64,000 bases of DNA from Smittia aterrima. Taxonomy: Eukaryota > Arthropoda > Insecta > Diptera > Chironomidae. Position 1 is the first letter of the stretch. Each line of letters opens with the position of its first letter. The stretch covers positions 11,976,243 to 12,040,242 of the forward strand of contig CP093829.1 in NCBI GenBank assembly GCA_033063855.1, written 5' to 3'. The translations under genes and the position numbers were made by a program. Under the pieces are notes generated by a model. That model was not told the origin of the DNA. It ran no database searches and saw nothing but the letters and a program-made list of their open reading frames with translations. Shown piece by piece: positions 1 through 9,242 of this stretch.

Positions 1-634
1 ACTAGAATTCGTCGTCGATTCTACTTTTCCCTTCTCTCATTCTGATCAGATGGGATCCATCAACAATCTGCTATAGCAGGAACTTAATAGCATCAACTAC
101 TCCTACTTTTGATTGAGCGCTGATCAAGCGCGCCCTAGCTAATCATTAGATGAAAAATTATTCGCTAGTTAAAACAATTTTGTATCACTAATTGTTCTTA
201 GCCGTTAAGCAAGCCTCAGCAAGTCCTTTAAGAGTTTTCATTTCTGAATAACAAAGCCACGCGATGCCAAATGATTGGATTTTTGTACCGATTGCGTGAT
301 TTATCAAATCTGTAGAGTGAATTGCATTTTCGTTATCAGTGTTTGCTCTTCATTTATCAATAAATTTTACTTTGTTATTTAATCATTGTTGTCTCGTTAT
401 CGAAAAAACGTTTTCATTTGGTGCCGAAAGTTTGCAAAACGCGAGTTTTCAAGTTTCAAGTAAAATAATTTTAATTAAGTCCTTTTATTCTTAAGTTTAT
501 CTAACTAGTTTTCACTTTCGTTTCCTTTCGAGATGTAAAGTTTCTTTATATTTTAATTTTCTTAATAAGTTGAAAGTAATAAAACGAAAAGCAAAGTTAT
601 AAAAGTCACTTTTGATAGTTTAACATAAATTACG
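1..634. other. AT-rich intergenic flank
   Basis: I see no coding exon, RNA gene or repeat here. The stretch is AT-rich and lies 3' of the MIF4G-domain gene, so its right part probably includes that gene's 3' UTR and polyadenylation region. Confidence 0.5.
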
Positions 635-2670
635 TTAATTGCTGCTTAGGAAGTTCAGGAATGAGCTTGAATAAGGATTCACTTTTGGCGAAGTCGACTC
701 ATCGGCTCCTTCAGCGTCTGCGACAATCGATCCATCGCCGTGCCATGTAAGATTTTCGACATTTTCCTCACGGAAATAAACTTTACTATTATTGATTTTG
801 TACTTTGCTGGCACAACTGTTGATGATGAGTCAGAGCTTCGAGAGTTTTGCTGACGGAGAACGTAATCGTCAGTTCCATTCTGATGAGAACTGTCTGACA
901 AGTGATCGCTCTCGTAGATGTTTGTACTTTCAATTGTCGGACTTCTTATGGCACTTGCGCTTCGAGAAGTTTTGATAGATGAGCCATTGCTCGCCGCTGG
1001 CTGTGATGTATTCTTACTTCTCAGTTCTTGTGGCGATAGTTTCTTTCCTGGTGGTTGAGACGATGATCTATGATTGGTATCACGGGCTGGTGATGAAGAA
1101 TGTTGTGGCTTGAATTTACTTGAAGGAGATTTTGGATTCGTCATACTGGACTGTTGAGCATATCTGCTCGTCGATGATTGTGGAAGATTTCTATTCGATG
1201 GTGAGTAGAAACGATTATTAGCTGTAGTATTCTGTGAAGTTCTGGGAAGACTCGCGTCCCTATAGTTCGTCTGTGATGATTGTCCAGTTCTTGGTAAACT
1301 CATATCCCTGTAATTCTTGTGAGGCGATGTGGGTCCATTTCGAGGAAGACTCATATCTCTGTAGCTTTTCTGTGGAGATTTTGATCTATTTTTACTAAGA
1401 TTAATGTCTCTGTAATTCTTCTGTGGAGAAGAAGGTCCGTTTCTCGGTAAGCTCATGTCTCTATAATTCTTTTGTGGAGACGCGGGCCCGCTTCTTGGTA
1501 AGCTCATATCTCTTTGATTTTTACGAGGCGATGGTGGGCCACTTCTTGGAAGGCTCATATCTCTTTGATGTATCTGAGGCGATATTTGACCAGTTCTTGG
1601 TAAGCTCACATCCCTGTAACTTCTTTGCGGTGACATTGGTCCAGTTCGAAAAGGTTCCTTTTTCTTAATAAACAATTTTTCTAACTTCAGCTGCTCTGGT
1701 TTACTCTTTACAGAGTCATATTTTTTAACAACTCGCAAATCAGGTTTATCTAATTGAATATTTCCATTCTCTGGATTCGTTAACACTCTACCATTCTCGG
1801 TAGCTGTCGGTTTCTCAACTTCATCAACCAAATACGATTTGTACAATTTCTCCAGTGTATCTCCAACATTTGTATAATTGCTGTAATAGAGATCGAGTGT
1901 CATGTGGAAGAAAGCTCTTGTTTTTGGCGAGAGGGAGGGAAGCTCTATGTTGCATTTTCGAATTGTCAGAAGCACTTGCTCAATTTCGGTTTTATGTCTC
2001 GTCTTAAGAAGACCTCCGTTAAGAGCAATCTAAAATAAATTTTTGTATGAGTTCTCCGAAGGTTTTTCTTTTTGTCAATGTTCGTTTACCTGAGACAACA
2101 CAAGCCGCGCAAATTCTCCATCGTCTTTCAGGTGGCAGATGTTTCTCAATTCTTTTTCGAGTTCAACGTTAATGAGATTCAACATCGATTGCCCGATGAT
2201 ATTAATTGCCGAACCATTCGTTAAGCGCGCTTTGTTGAAATATTCACCAAGGAGTTTTATCGAATTATAAAACTTATTCATGTTGTCTCTTTTCATGTTG
2301 TCGGAGTTTTGAAAATTCTTTTGAAGAATGCTGAGCATTGCATGACGAATAACTTTTCCATTGATAGTAAATGAATCGAGTTGTCTTGACGTAATAACAG
2401 CCACCAGACTGAGAATGAATTCCTCATCTTCTAAAGCTCGAGCGTTGAACATATCGAAGATTTCACTAAAATGATGAAACTCAATAAGTATTTGTGGGCG
2501 TAAAAATCTCATTCAACTCACCCAAGAAGCTTATCGTCTTTTATCGCGTCATGAAAGCTTTCACCGATGCCCTTGAAGATATTCGATTGCCTTATGGAGT
2601 CTCCATTCGGATCGACTGATTTGATCTGATCACAGATTGACTCGAACATTTGTTTGTTGTTGTGATGCAT
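635..2670 (-). CDS. MIF4G-domain protein with Ser/Pro-rich repeat tail
   Basis: Three exons: 2670-2522, 2465-2090 and 2029-635. Both introns have GT-AG ends and phase is continuous, giving 640 residues. Residues up to about 230 look like a single MIF4G alpha-helical repeat domain of the PAIP1/CTIF/MIF4GD type; the segment KLLGEYFNKARL and the following NI(I/L)G-type helix are characteristic. Such proteins bind cap-binding, poly(A) or histone-mRNA factors in translation and mRNA turnover. The C-terminal 400 residues are low complexity, with about eight imperfect 17-18 residue repeats of the form YRDMSLPRxGPxSPxK (roughly residues 305-440), then Ser/Asn/Gln-rich sequence. The start is the ATG at 2670, giving MHHNNKQMFES. 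It is divergent from NSA2. The MIF4G call is fairly secure; which subfamily is not. Confidence 0.8.
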
Positions 2671-4042
2671 TTTCAAGTCTTCAATTGAATTAAGTTAATA
2701 TCACGTTTCATAAGCAGTGAGTTTCGCACGTTAACGGTGAGTGAACTGAATCAGAGCACGTGCACGAAATCCTTGAACTTCTTTTATGTTTTCTTCTTTG
2801 CTTTTACACGCAGGAACATTCAACAAGTGATTTCACTTCTTCTTCTTTTAGCTTCGCGTCGTAAACATCCGACTGACGTAGAATTGGAAATTTATATGAC
2901 GTTGCTTTCCTCGAAAAGTAAGTCGTATATGAATCACCGGCTGCTTTTAGCTGAACTCTTTAGGCTTTTCAACTTAATATTCACACACAAGTGAACTATT
3001 GCGGAATTCTTTTCTTTATCAGCAAACCTTTTGTTTCTAGTTTTGGGACAAACAATTGACGTTTTTCTGATCGGACTTTGTAGCGAACGAGTAAATATCA
3101 CGATATCTTGTGTTTATTACAATTTAGAGGAGCAACAAGCTAAATAATATTTCTTTCTACCAAAGTTTTTACGACTCTCAAACTCGACTGCCGAAGCTAA
3201 AATGAGCGTTCAAATCGAGTTTTATGTTATACAATGTGAAAAAGAGAAGAGAGAAAAATATTCCGATCAGATTAGCAAGAGAGAAAAATATTCCGATCAG
3301 ATTAGCCGTTTACACTTAAATATTTTACTCTCTCATTTTAATGACGTAATTTGTTGTGAATATTTTCCTGACCGTTTGTTTTTGTTTTTTTTTTTACGTA
3401 GAACTCATAAGAAATCATTTATGCTTAATTTACTTAGAGAATTCCCAAATATTTCAATGGGAAGCAGATGTCTTGCGTGTTTGAAACATTTCATGAAGAT
3501 CATTTATTAATTTTTTATCTAATTTTAGAGTAAATGGGAAGAGAACGCTCTAAAAGAATTGGAAAGATAACCATGTTTGCAGTTCATAACAAAGATTAGG
3601 CTCCTTTATAAAAGGATTCCACTGAAGTCTTTGTTTAAACGTATTAAGCTTAATTAAAGAAATACATTTGGTTTCAGTTTTAACGGTGATTTTAAATTTG
3701 GCTCAGGCAACTCGATTTTCCGCGTAGTTTCAGCTCGTTCTTTTCTACGCCATCTGGTGGCGTGCTGAACCTCCTTTCAATAATTTTTGTGTTTCTATTC
3801 GGTACGTATTTGATGAAAATAAATACAAATTGATGATTATTGATGCTATAAACTCAATAATCTTAAGCATAGGAACATAAACGTTGAAACATAAATCAAG
3901 CATCTCCAGAAACTTAATCAAAACTGACATTTTTCTGTTTTGTTTTTATTTCTCGAATCAACGTGTTTCATTTCATTCAATGGTGAAAATTGACTAACTT
4001 GATTTTTGTTTACTTTTTTTTAGATCGCAAAGAAACACTAAA
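2671..4042. promoter_or_regulatory. Divergent intergenic region with probable NSA2 5' UTR exon and intron
   Basis: This region separates the minus-strand MIF4G gene from plus-strand NSA2 and should hold both promoters. A short noncoding first exon of NSA2 probably ends near 3800 (donor G|GTACGT) and splices to the acceptor TTTTTTTAG just before 4024; the pyrimidine-rich stretch near 3735-3745 would suit a translation-machinery promoter. A perfect 30-bp tandem duplication lies at 3247-3306. Several open stretches occur but none shows a recognisable domain or a splice-compatible context. Confidence 0.45.
3247..3306. repeat. Perfect 30-bp tandem duplication (two copies)
   Basis: Positions 3247-3276 and 3277-3306 are identical 30-bp units beginning AAGAGAGAAAAATATTCC. 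With no differences between copies, this is most simply a recent local duplication in noncoding DNA. Confidence 0.85.
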
Positions 4043-4822
4043 ATGCCTCAGAATGAATACATGGAACGTCACCGTAAACTTTACGGTCGACGATTGGATC
4101 ATGAAGAACGTCAGCGCAAGAAGGAAGCTCGTGCTCCCAAGAAGCGCGCAAAGATGGCTCGTGAGTTGAGAGGTATCAAGGCTAAGCTCTTCCAGAAAGA
4201 ACGTCGCAATGAGAAGATTCAAATGAAACGCAAGATTCAAGCGCATGAGGAGAAGAAGGTCAAGAAACAGGCAGAGAAGGTTGAAGACGGAGCACTGCCA
4301 ACATATTTGCTTGATCGTGGTATCCAATCGAGCGCTAAAGTTCTATCAAATATGATCAAACAGAAGCGTAAAGAAAAGGCTGGAAAGTGGGACGTGCCGA
4401 TTCCAAAAGTTAGAGCTCAAGCCGACGCTGAAGTGTTTAAGGTATTGCGTAGTGGAAAGACAAAACGAAAGGCCTGGAAGCGAATGGTTACGAAAGTCAC
4501 ATACGTCGGCGAGAACTTTACTAGAAAACCACCAAAGTTTGAGCGATTTATTCGTCCGATGGCTCTTCGATACAACAAAGCACACGTAACACATCCTGAA
4601 CTTAAAGCCACTTTCTATTTACCCATCATCGGAGTAAAAAAGAATCCAAACTCGCCCATGTACACAAGCCTTGGAGTCATCACAAAAGGAACAGTGATTG
4701 AAGTTAACATCTCAGAGCTCGGTTTAGTGACACAAACTGGAAAAGTTGTGTGGGGAAAGTACGCGCAAGTCACGAACAATCCCGAAAATGATGGTTGCAT
4801 CAACGCAATCCTTCTTGTTTAA
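4043..4822 (+). CDS. NSA2: Ribosome biogenesis protein NSA2 homolog
   Basis: Single coding exon of 259 residues, matching the usual length of about 260. NSA2 is a nucleolar factor on pre-60S particles, needed for 27S pre-rRNA processing and 5.8S/28S maturation. The N-terminus MPQNEYMERHRKLYGRR and the long basic helix to about residue 80 (KKEARAPKKRAKMARELRG) are diagnostic. The C-terminal half is the S8e-like beta domain, including RPMALRYNKAHVTHPELKAT and the terminal GxINAILLV-type end. The ATG at 4043 follows an acceptor (TTTTTTTAG), implying an intron in the 5' UTR, and overlapping AATAAA signals begin at 4841. It is one of the most conserved eukaryotic proteins, so identification is secure. 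Confidence 0.97.
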   Translation: MPQNEYMERHRKLYGRRLDHEERQRKKEARAPKKRAKMARELRGIKAKLFQKERRNEKIQMKRKIQAHEEKKVKKQAEKVEDGALPTYLLDRGIQSSAKVLSNMIKQKRKEKAGKWDVPIPKVRAQADAEVFKVLRSGKTKRKAWKRMVTKVTYVGENFTRKPPKFERFIRPMALRYNKAHVTHPELKATFYLPIIGVKKNPNSPMYTSLGVITKGTVIEVNISELGLVTQTGKVVWGKYAQVTNNPENDGCINAILLV

Positions 4823-5105
4823 TTCATGTGCTTGTGAAAAAATAAATAAAAAACCTTTTTAATAATAAGTTACAACAAAACGATAAATTCAACTAAAATT
4901 ACAGAGCAGAGACAAAATGCAGCAACTATTCGACACAATGATTGACATGAAACAGTAAGTTTAATACGTTAAAAGACGGTTTAATTTTGAGTTTAGTAAT
5001 CTGCGTAGTTCCATTAAAACACCGCACTTACTTGAAGGAATGATATTGAAATGATTATAATAATCATCAGGTGTGACTTTGATTTCCGTTCGAATAAGAG
5101 TCACA

Positions 5106-6404
5106 ATGCTGGCGATCCTGGAAAATAAGTCAGTTAAAGTGATGGACTCAACGGTAAACGTTGAAAAATCGTCAAGCTTTCGCAAGAAAATTGAAAATGA
5201 GTTTTTAAACTCCTTCAAAGCGTTTATTTGGTTAAATCAACTTTTCTGTTCTGCTCCGGTGTCCTCTGAACTTTTCACGCAATCTCAAAACTCGAAAAAA
5301 AATCGCAATAAAATATATTCGACTCTTCATTTTATTTATGGACTTGCGATCTCTTGTTGTGTTTGCTTTGCTACTTACCTTCAATACCAGGAAGACAATA
5401 CTTCGGTCGGATTCCTAACGAGAATCCTCTACACTGGCGAATATATAATTGGAACATTCAACTTACTTCTTGTGATCATTGGAAGTCAATATCAAAAGAA
5501 ATTTTATTCAATTTTCTTCAAACGTCTGATTGAAGTTGACATCAATTTGCAAAAATGTGGAATTCAACCGAACTACGTGTCAACAAAAATTTATCTTAAC
5601 AGATCGATGGTAGTTTACTTTGTCTTTTTCTCCGCTGTGATTATAGTTGATTTCATGTACAATTCGATGTACGCTGGTAACTTTTTAAGAAGCTCAACTG
5701 TTTACACCATACCAAATCTTTTGACTACTTTGGCATTAACGCAATATGCGGCAGTACTCCACTTTATTCGTGACAAGTTAAGAACGATTAACGTGGTTCT
5801 TCGACGACTTGTGCTTAGTAGTAATTTCAAAAATCATCAATGTCGATTGAATGTAGTTTCAGTGTTAGCAATGGATGCTGGGAGGAACAATCAATTCGTT
5901 GTTGTATTAGACAACTTGAGGAGACAACACGCGGAGCTTTCACGACTCATGGAGCTTTTGAATGAATGCTTTGGACTTTTAATAATCCTGATTATCGTCG
6001 CGGCTTATGCAATACTTTCAACACAATTCTATGCATTTTATAAAATGACCGAAGGTTTTGAACCAAGCGACATTTGGCTGATTATCTACACTTCGCTATG
6101 GGTTATTCTTCATAGCGGAAAAGTTCTTTTAGTTCTGTACCCAATAAATGACGTTTGTGATGAAAGGAGGAAATCAGGAAACATTCTTTATGAAATGAAT
6201 CTAACAGATAATTCTTCAAAGGACACGACGATGATTAGAACGTTTGCCGATCAACTTATACATGAGAACTCTTCTCCGAATGCATTAAGAATAATAAACT
6301 TGGATATGACAATAGCTGGAACAATGGTTGGAGTTTTAACAACGTATTTGATCATTTTAATTCAGTTCGACGCAAGTTCGAGAGTTAACACTGTAAATGG
6401 CTAA
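5106..6404 (+). CDS. Insect gustatory receptor (7tm_7 family)
   Basis: Intronless frame of about 432 residues if started at the ATG at 5106; a second in-frame ATG at 5142 gives 420. The protein has seven hydrophobic segments, for example around ISCCVCFATYLQY, VVYFVFFSAVIIVDFMY and LLIILIIVAAYAIL. It ends with TTYLIILIQF, which fits the signature TYhhhhhQF motif of insect gustatory receptors in the last transmembrane helix. These are ligand-gated cation channels for taste or related cues, with an intracellular N-terminus. The final helix context (NLDMTIAGTMVG) is generic, so I do not assign a clade or ligand. AATAAA follows at 6441. It is convergent with the TMEM177 gene. The frame stays open upstream of 5106 but without an ATG. 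Confidence 0.88.
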   Translation: MLAILENKSVKVMDSTVNVEKSSSFRKKIENEFLNSFKAFIWLNQLFCSAPVSSELFTQSQNSKKNRNKIYSTLHFIYGLAISCCVCFATYLQYQEDNTSVGFLTRILYTGEYIIGTFNLLLVIIGSQYQKKFYSIFFKRLIEVDINLQKCGIQPNYVSTKIYLNRSMVVYFVFFSAVIIVDFMYNSMYAGNFLRSSTVYTIPNLLTTLALTQYAAVLHFIRDKLRTINVVLRRLVLSSNFKNHQCRLNVVSVLAMDAGRNNQFVVVLDNLRRQHAELSRLMELLNECFGLLIILIIVAAYAILSTQFYAFYKMTEGFEPSDIWLIIYTSLWVILHSGKVLLVLYPINDVCDERRKSGNILYEMNLTDNSSKDTTMIRTFADQLIHENSSPNALRIINLDMTIAGTMVGVLTTYLIILIQFDASSRVNTVNG

Positions 6405-6527
6405 AGCATGATGAACAATAACGCAAAGATTAAGTTGCAGAATAAATAAAGTTCTTAACGATAATAAGACTTTGTTTCAGTAATTAACTTTTATTCCGGC
6501 ACTAGATGTATTCAAATGCAACACAAT

Positions 6528-7649
6528 TCACTTTTCTGACTTCTCAGGTTCGCTTAGGTCCTTCAGCTTTTGTTCAAAGAACGCCTTGCGATGAGTGAGC
6601 GGCTTTCGTTTGTGGCGCAAAACGAAGTTTTCGTTGCCCGCTGCACTGTATTGACTATGGTCATCAGTCAGTTGCCGACAAGCTATATTCTTCTTTAGAA
6701 GCTTGTCGTAAAACCGTACTCCGGCTTCAATGAATCCTTTTCCAAGTGCTGCCATTTTTTCATCAGTTTCATGGTCGTATTTTACCTAAGAATATGAAAA
6801 TTAAACACTAGACATAAAACTTTAAATAGAACTAACTTGGGTGTAGTCATTGAAGAATGCATAATTGCCATAGCAAAAGACACCAGCAATAACATAAAGT
6901 GCAACGCGAAGACTAAGCGGACGATAAAAGAGTCTCAATTTTGAGTTCAAAGAGCTTGTGATAACGTAATAAAGAAAAATGGAACCACTTGAAAAGAAAG
7001 ACTTCAAATATACATTGTTATTCTGAAGCTGCAAAATTTCTCTCGTGATTCCAAATATTTGTTCATCATCTTTCAGCACTAAACTTTCTTCAAAAAGCTT
7101 TCCACCTTGGGAGTTCCAGTCAACCTAAGAATATAAAAATTCAACACTACTTAAACATTAATCTTTGAAAAAAATAAGAATAACTCAACTGGATTTCCTC
7201 TGATAATAATGTCGCTTTTGTTGATGTCTTCAACTGCTGTGTAAGTGTAATTGATAGGAATACCAACAAGAGCACCATAACGAAACTTTAGACTACAAAA
7301 AAAATATTACGAGAAGTATTCAATCAAACTTATCAAAAGAAATTTACCTTCCAATGGTATATAGATCGAAGCCGGTGACAATAAATGGTTTCATTAACCT
7401 TTTGTCAAAGTCAATCAATTTGAGATAGTCTTGGGCAATCTCGTATCTGTTCTTTAAGGTATCTGAAACAGGCCGCTCGGTTCCTTCTCTATAGTTTGCA
7501 ACAAATTCACGATGCTTAGATACAAGAAAAGTGTGCGGAGCAAAGTTAACTGCGAAAGCTCCCATAGCGGCAGTAAGTGATCCATAAAATGTAAATCTTC
7601 TTCCTCTTGCACTCTCGAAGAACTTGAAGAATCTGTTTTGCGATGCCAT
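6528..7649 (-). CDS. TMEM177: TMEM177 homolog (mitochondrial COX2 assembly)
   Basis: Four exons: 7649-7348, 7292-7190, 7124-6837 and 6785-6528, separated by introns of about 50-65 nt. Phases join exactly to give 316 residues, close to the roughly 311 of the vertebrate protein. TMEM177 is an inner-mitochondrial-membrane protein that stabilises COX20 and newly made COX2. Recognisable parts are the N-terminal hydrophobic segment (FYGSLTAAMGAFAVNFAPH), the RYGALVGIPINYTY stretch, the RGNPVDW motif and a second pair of hydrophobic segments (SGSIFLYYVITSS and LRVALYVIAGVFCYG). The ATG at 7649 is the first in frame. Its 5' side faces the Fanzor relic, with under 200 bp between them, so its promoter may have been invaded. 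Confidence 0.8.
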
Positions 7650-7832
7650 GATGTATTTAAGTGAATATTTCTGAATTTACGAAAGAAAATCAGAAAATAA
7701 CACGGGGACGCTCACTTTTTTTCGATAAAAAAAAACTTTTTGTGGCCACTTTGTCGGTCTGTCCGTTCGTCAGCAAAAACTTAGGGCATAAGTATTTTTG
7801 GCAGAAAAAGTTCCGCCAGATAAGGCTTATGA

Positions 7833-7942
7833 TTTTCGTTCGACAAAGACCACCTCCTTATATGAAAAGCATGAAAAATAATTAATATGCAATCTGACCG
7901 CTACGTTTATTTTTTCGTTCGACAAAGACCACCTCCTTATAT
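7833..7942. repeat. 31-bp direct repeat, copies 79 bp apart, at the Fanzor 5' edge
   Basis: Identical 31-bp segments starting TTTTCGTTCGACAAAGACCA occur at 7833-7863 and 7912-7942. Both encode FVRQRPPPY in the Fanzor reading direction. Only the second copy runs into the rest of the Fanzor coding sequence; the first reads on for a few codons to a stop. The arrangement suggests a partial local duplication or a rearranged left junction at the truncated 5' end. Confidence 0.8.
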
Positions 7943-8826
7943 AAAGGACTTGGCAGCTTCTTTTACAACCATTGGTGTTGATGTCTCTGTGACATACTTC
8001 GTCAACAAGCGAGATGGACAAGTCGGACAGCAGTACAAGAAAGAAGATTTCGATCAGTTCATTGGCATCGACCCAGGTTGTAGACCCTTTGTGGCCGCTG
8101 TGAAAGTTAAAGCTAATGATATGGACAACTTTGAGAACATCAAGATTTCTAACCGACAGTATCAGGAAGACGTTGGCTATCACAAGCATAAAACGAAGCT
8201 TTGGCGTTATACACACCACATTGAAAGCACGATTGAAAAAAGATCGAGTGAAGAGTCAAGTCCCAATAATCCATAAAGGTAGTGACGGCTATTTGGACTT
8301 TGTAAAGTTTGAGTTGAAATGGATGATTCGCAAGCAAAAGAAGTATGCCAAGGATAAGGTGGCACGACTAAAGTTCGACCAATACATCATGCGTCGTAAA
8401 ACCTTGGATAGTTATGTTAACAAACTCGTTGGCTCATCAAAAAAGACAGCAGTGTTCCTAGGAGATACAACAATTGCCGCCGACTCTCCCATCAAAGGAT
8501 ACATCCGTCTACCGGGATATACCCTTCAGCATCATCCAAAGGTGCACGTCGTAAGGACTTGCGAATTCAGAACCACAAAACTCTGTAGTTTCTGCAGAAA
8601 GCCTAACGTGTTCTAGAAAAAGAAGAAGAAGCACCGCTTTGTGAGCTGTCCCTACTGTAAAACCAAGGTGACGTCTACAAAGAACAAGAAGGGTGTCACG
8701 AATCGTGATATCAATGCGGCCAACAATATTCTTATCAACGGCTTGAGAAAGATAGAAGGACTACCAGTTTTGAACGAGTTCGTGTATCAACGACCAGTCT
8801 TGCCCCATCAACCTCAACCACATTAG
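7887..8826 (+). pseudogene. Fanzor (eukaryotic TnpB-like RNA-guided nuclease) relic
   Basis: This is a broken coding sequence in three pieces: 7887 to about 8250, then frame +1 to the TAG at 8614, then the same frame to the TAG at 8824. Together they carry the C-terminal half of an OrfB/TnpB-type nuclease in the right order. RuvC-I is FIGIDPG with Asp codon at 8070. An FLGDTTIA segment follows. The alternate RuvC-II Glu typical of Fanzors is in CEFRTTKLC (Glu codon 8563). A zinc ribbon follows (CSFC at 8584, CPYC after 8641), then RuvC-III as NRDINAANNIL (Asp codon 8707). In family members these act as an RNA-guided, metal-dependent DNA nuclease carried by transposons. The N-terminal wedge/REC part is missing. 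One frameshift near 8240-8265, one stop at 8614 and the 5' truncation mean this copy cannot make a full protein as read. It lies between TMEM177 and a decayed zinc-finger gene. Family confidence is high; subtype (Fanzor1 or 2) is open. Confidence 0.88.
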
Positions 8827-8837
8827 ACCGTCAAGCA

Positions 8838-9029
8838 GTAAGTTAGCTAAAATATTTTATCAACATCAAACATTAGCAATATTATTTCCTTACAGCAAGA
8901 ACTAAGACCACGATGGCCCTGTCGACATCAAACAACACAACAAAAGACCCTACAAGCGATTACCGTTTAAGGTATTGTTTATAATTGATTAACTTTCAGA
9001 CCATTTAATAAAATAATATTTTTTTACAG
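8838..9029 (+). other. Two intron-like segments 3' of the Fanzor frame
   Basis: A GTAAGT donor at 8838 pairs with a TTACAG acceptor ending at 8895, and a GTATTG donor at 8972 pairs with a polypyrimidine-TTACAG acceptor ending at 9029. Both intervals are exactly 58 nt, the size of this genome's ordinary short introns. If used, the Fanzor transcript would splice twice between its stop codon and the structured block at 9057. A spliced reading through 8896-8971 and 9030 onward stays open in one frame to a TAA near 9135, so a short coding extension is an alternative. Confidence 0.5.
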
Positions 9030-9056
9030 CTTAAACATGTCGATGATTCCGGAAAA

Positions 9057-9155
9057 GGGACCCCATGCAATAACACCAAGCATGGGGAGGGCGGGGTCAA
9101 GTAGTGTGCCTTCACGTGGTGACCCTGGAAACTCCTAAGCTTCGGCTTAGGTGAG
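9057..9155 (+). ncRNA. Candidate Fanzor guide-RNA scaffold (omegaRNA/fRNA)
   Basis: This is a GC-rich island in AT-rich surroundings, directly 3' of the Fanzor relic, where guide-RNA scaffolds of TnpB/Fanzor elements normally sit. Hairpin 1: CCCCATG (9061-9067) with CATGGGG (9081-9087). Hairpin 2: GGGTCA (9094-9099) with TGACCC (9120-9125), with an inner stem 9104-9108/9113-9117 closed by CCTT. Hairpin 3: CCTAAGC (9134-9140) with GCTTAGG (9145-9151), capped by TTCG, a cUUCGg-type ultrastable tetraloop. GACCCC at 9059-9064 could also pair with GGGGTC at 9093-9098, giving an alternative fold or pseudoknot. In known systems the guide follows the scaffold at the element's right end, here TGAGCTGAACATT onward. 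That is inference; structure and position are seen directly. Confidence 0.6.
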
Positions 9156-9242
9156 CTGAACATTACAACTCAAACTTGAAAGTGTTTCTAAAAAGAACTC
9201 CATTCTTCAGAAGAATACTGACCTCGACCATCAACTCAGACC

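Noticed and set aside
3202..3510. Open frame of about 100 codons containing the 30-bp repeat
   Set aside because: Its sequence is low complexity and the repeat explains part of it. No domain, leader or splice context.
4918..4955. Possible upstream exon of the gustatory receptor (ATG...AAACA|GTAAGT)
   Set aside because: Joining it to the acceptor at 5070 puts the next codons in a different frame that stops after about 18 codons, so it cannot be the receptor's 5' coding exon.
7780..7830. CTTAGGGCATAAG as a left terminal repeat matching the right-end GCTTAGG hairpin
   Set aside because: Shared bases are too few (about seven) to claim a terminal repeat without other copies of the element.
7661..7885. 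Frame before the Fanzor relic as its N-terminus
   Set aside because: It ends at a stop just after the first copy of the 31-bp repeat and shows no nuclease N-terminal features; homopolymer runs dominate.
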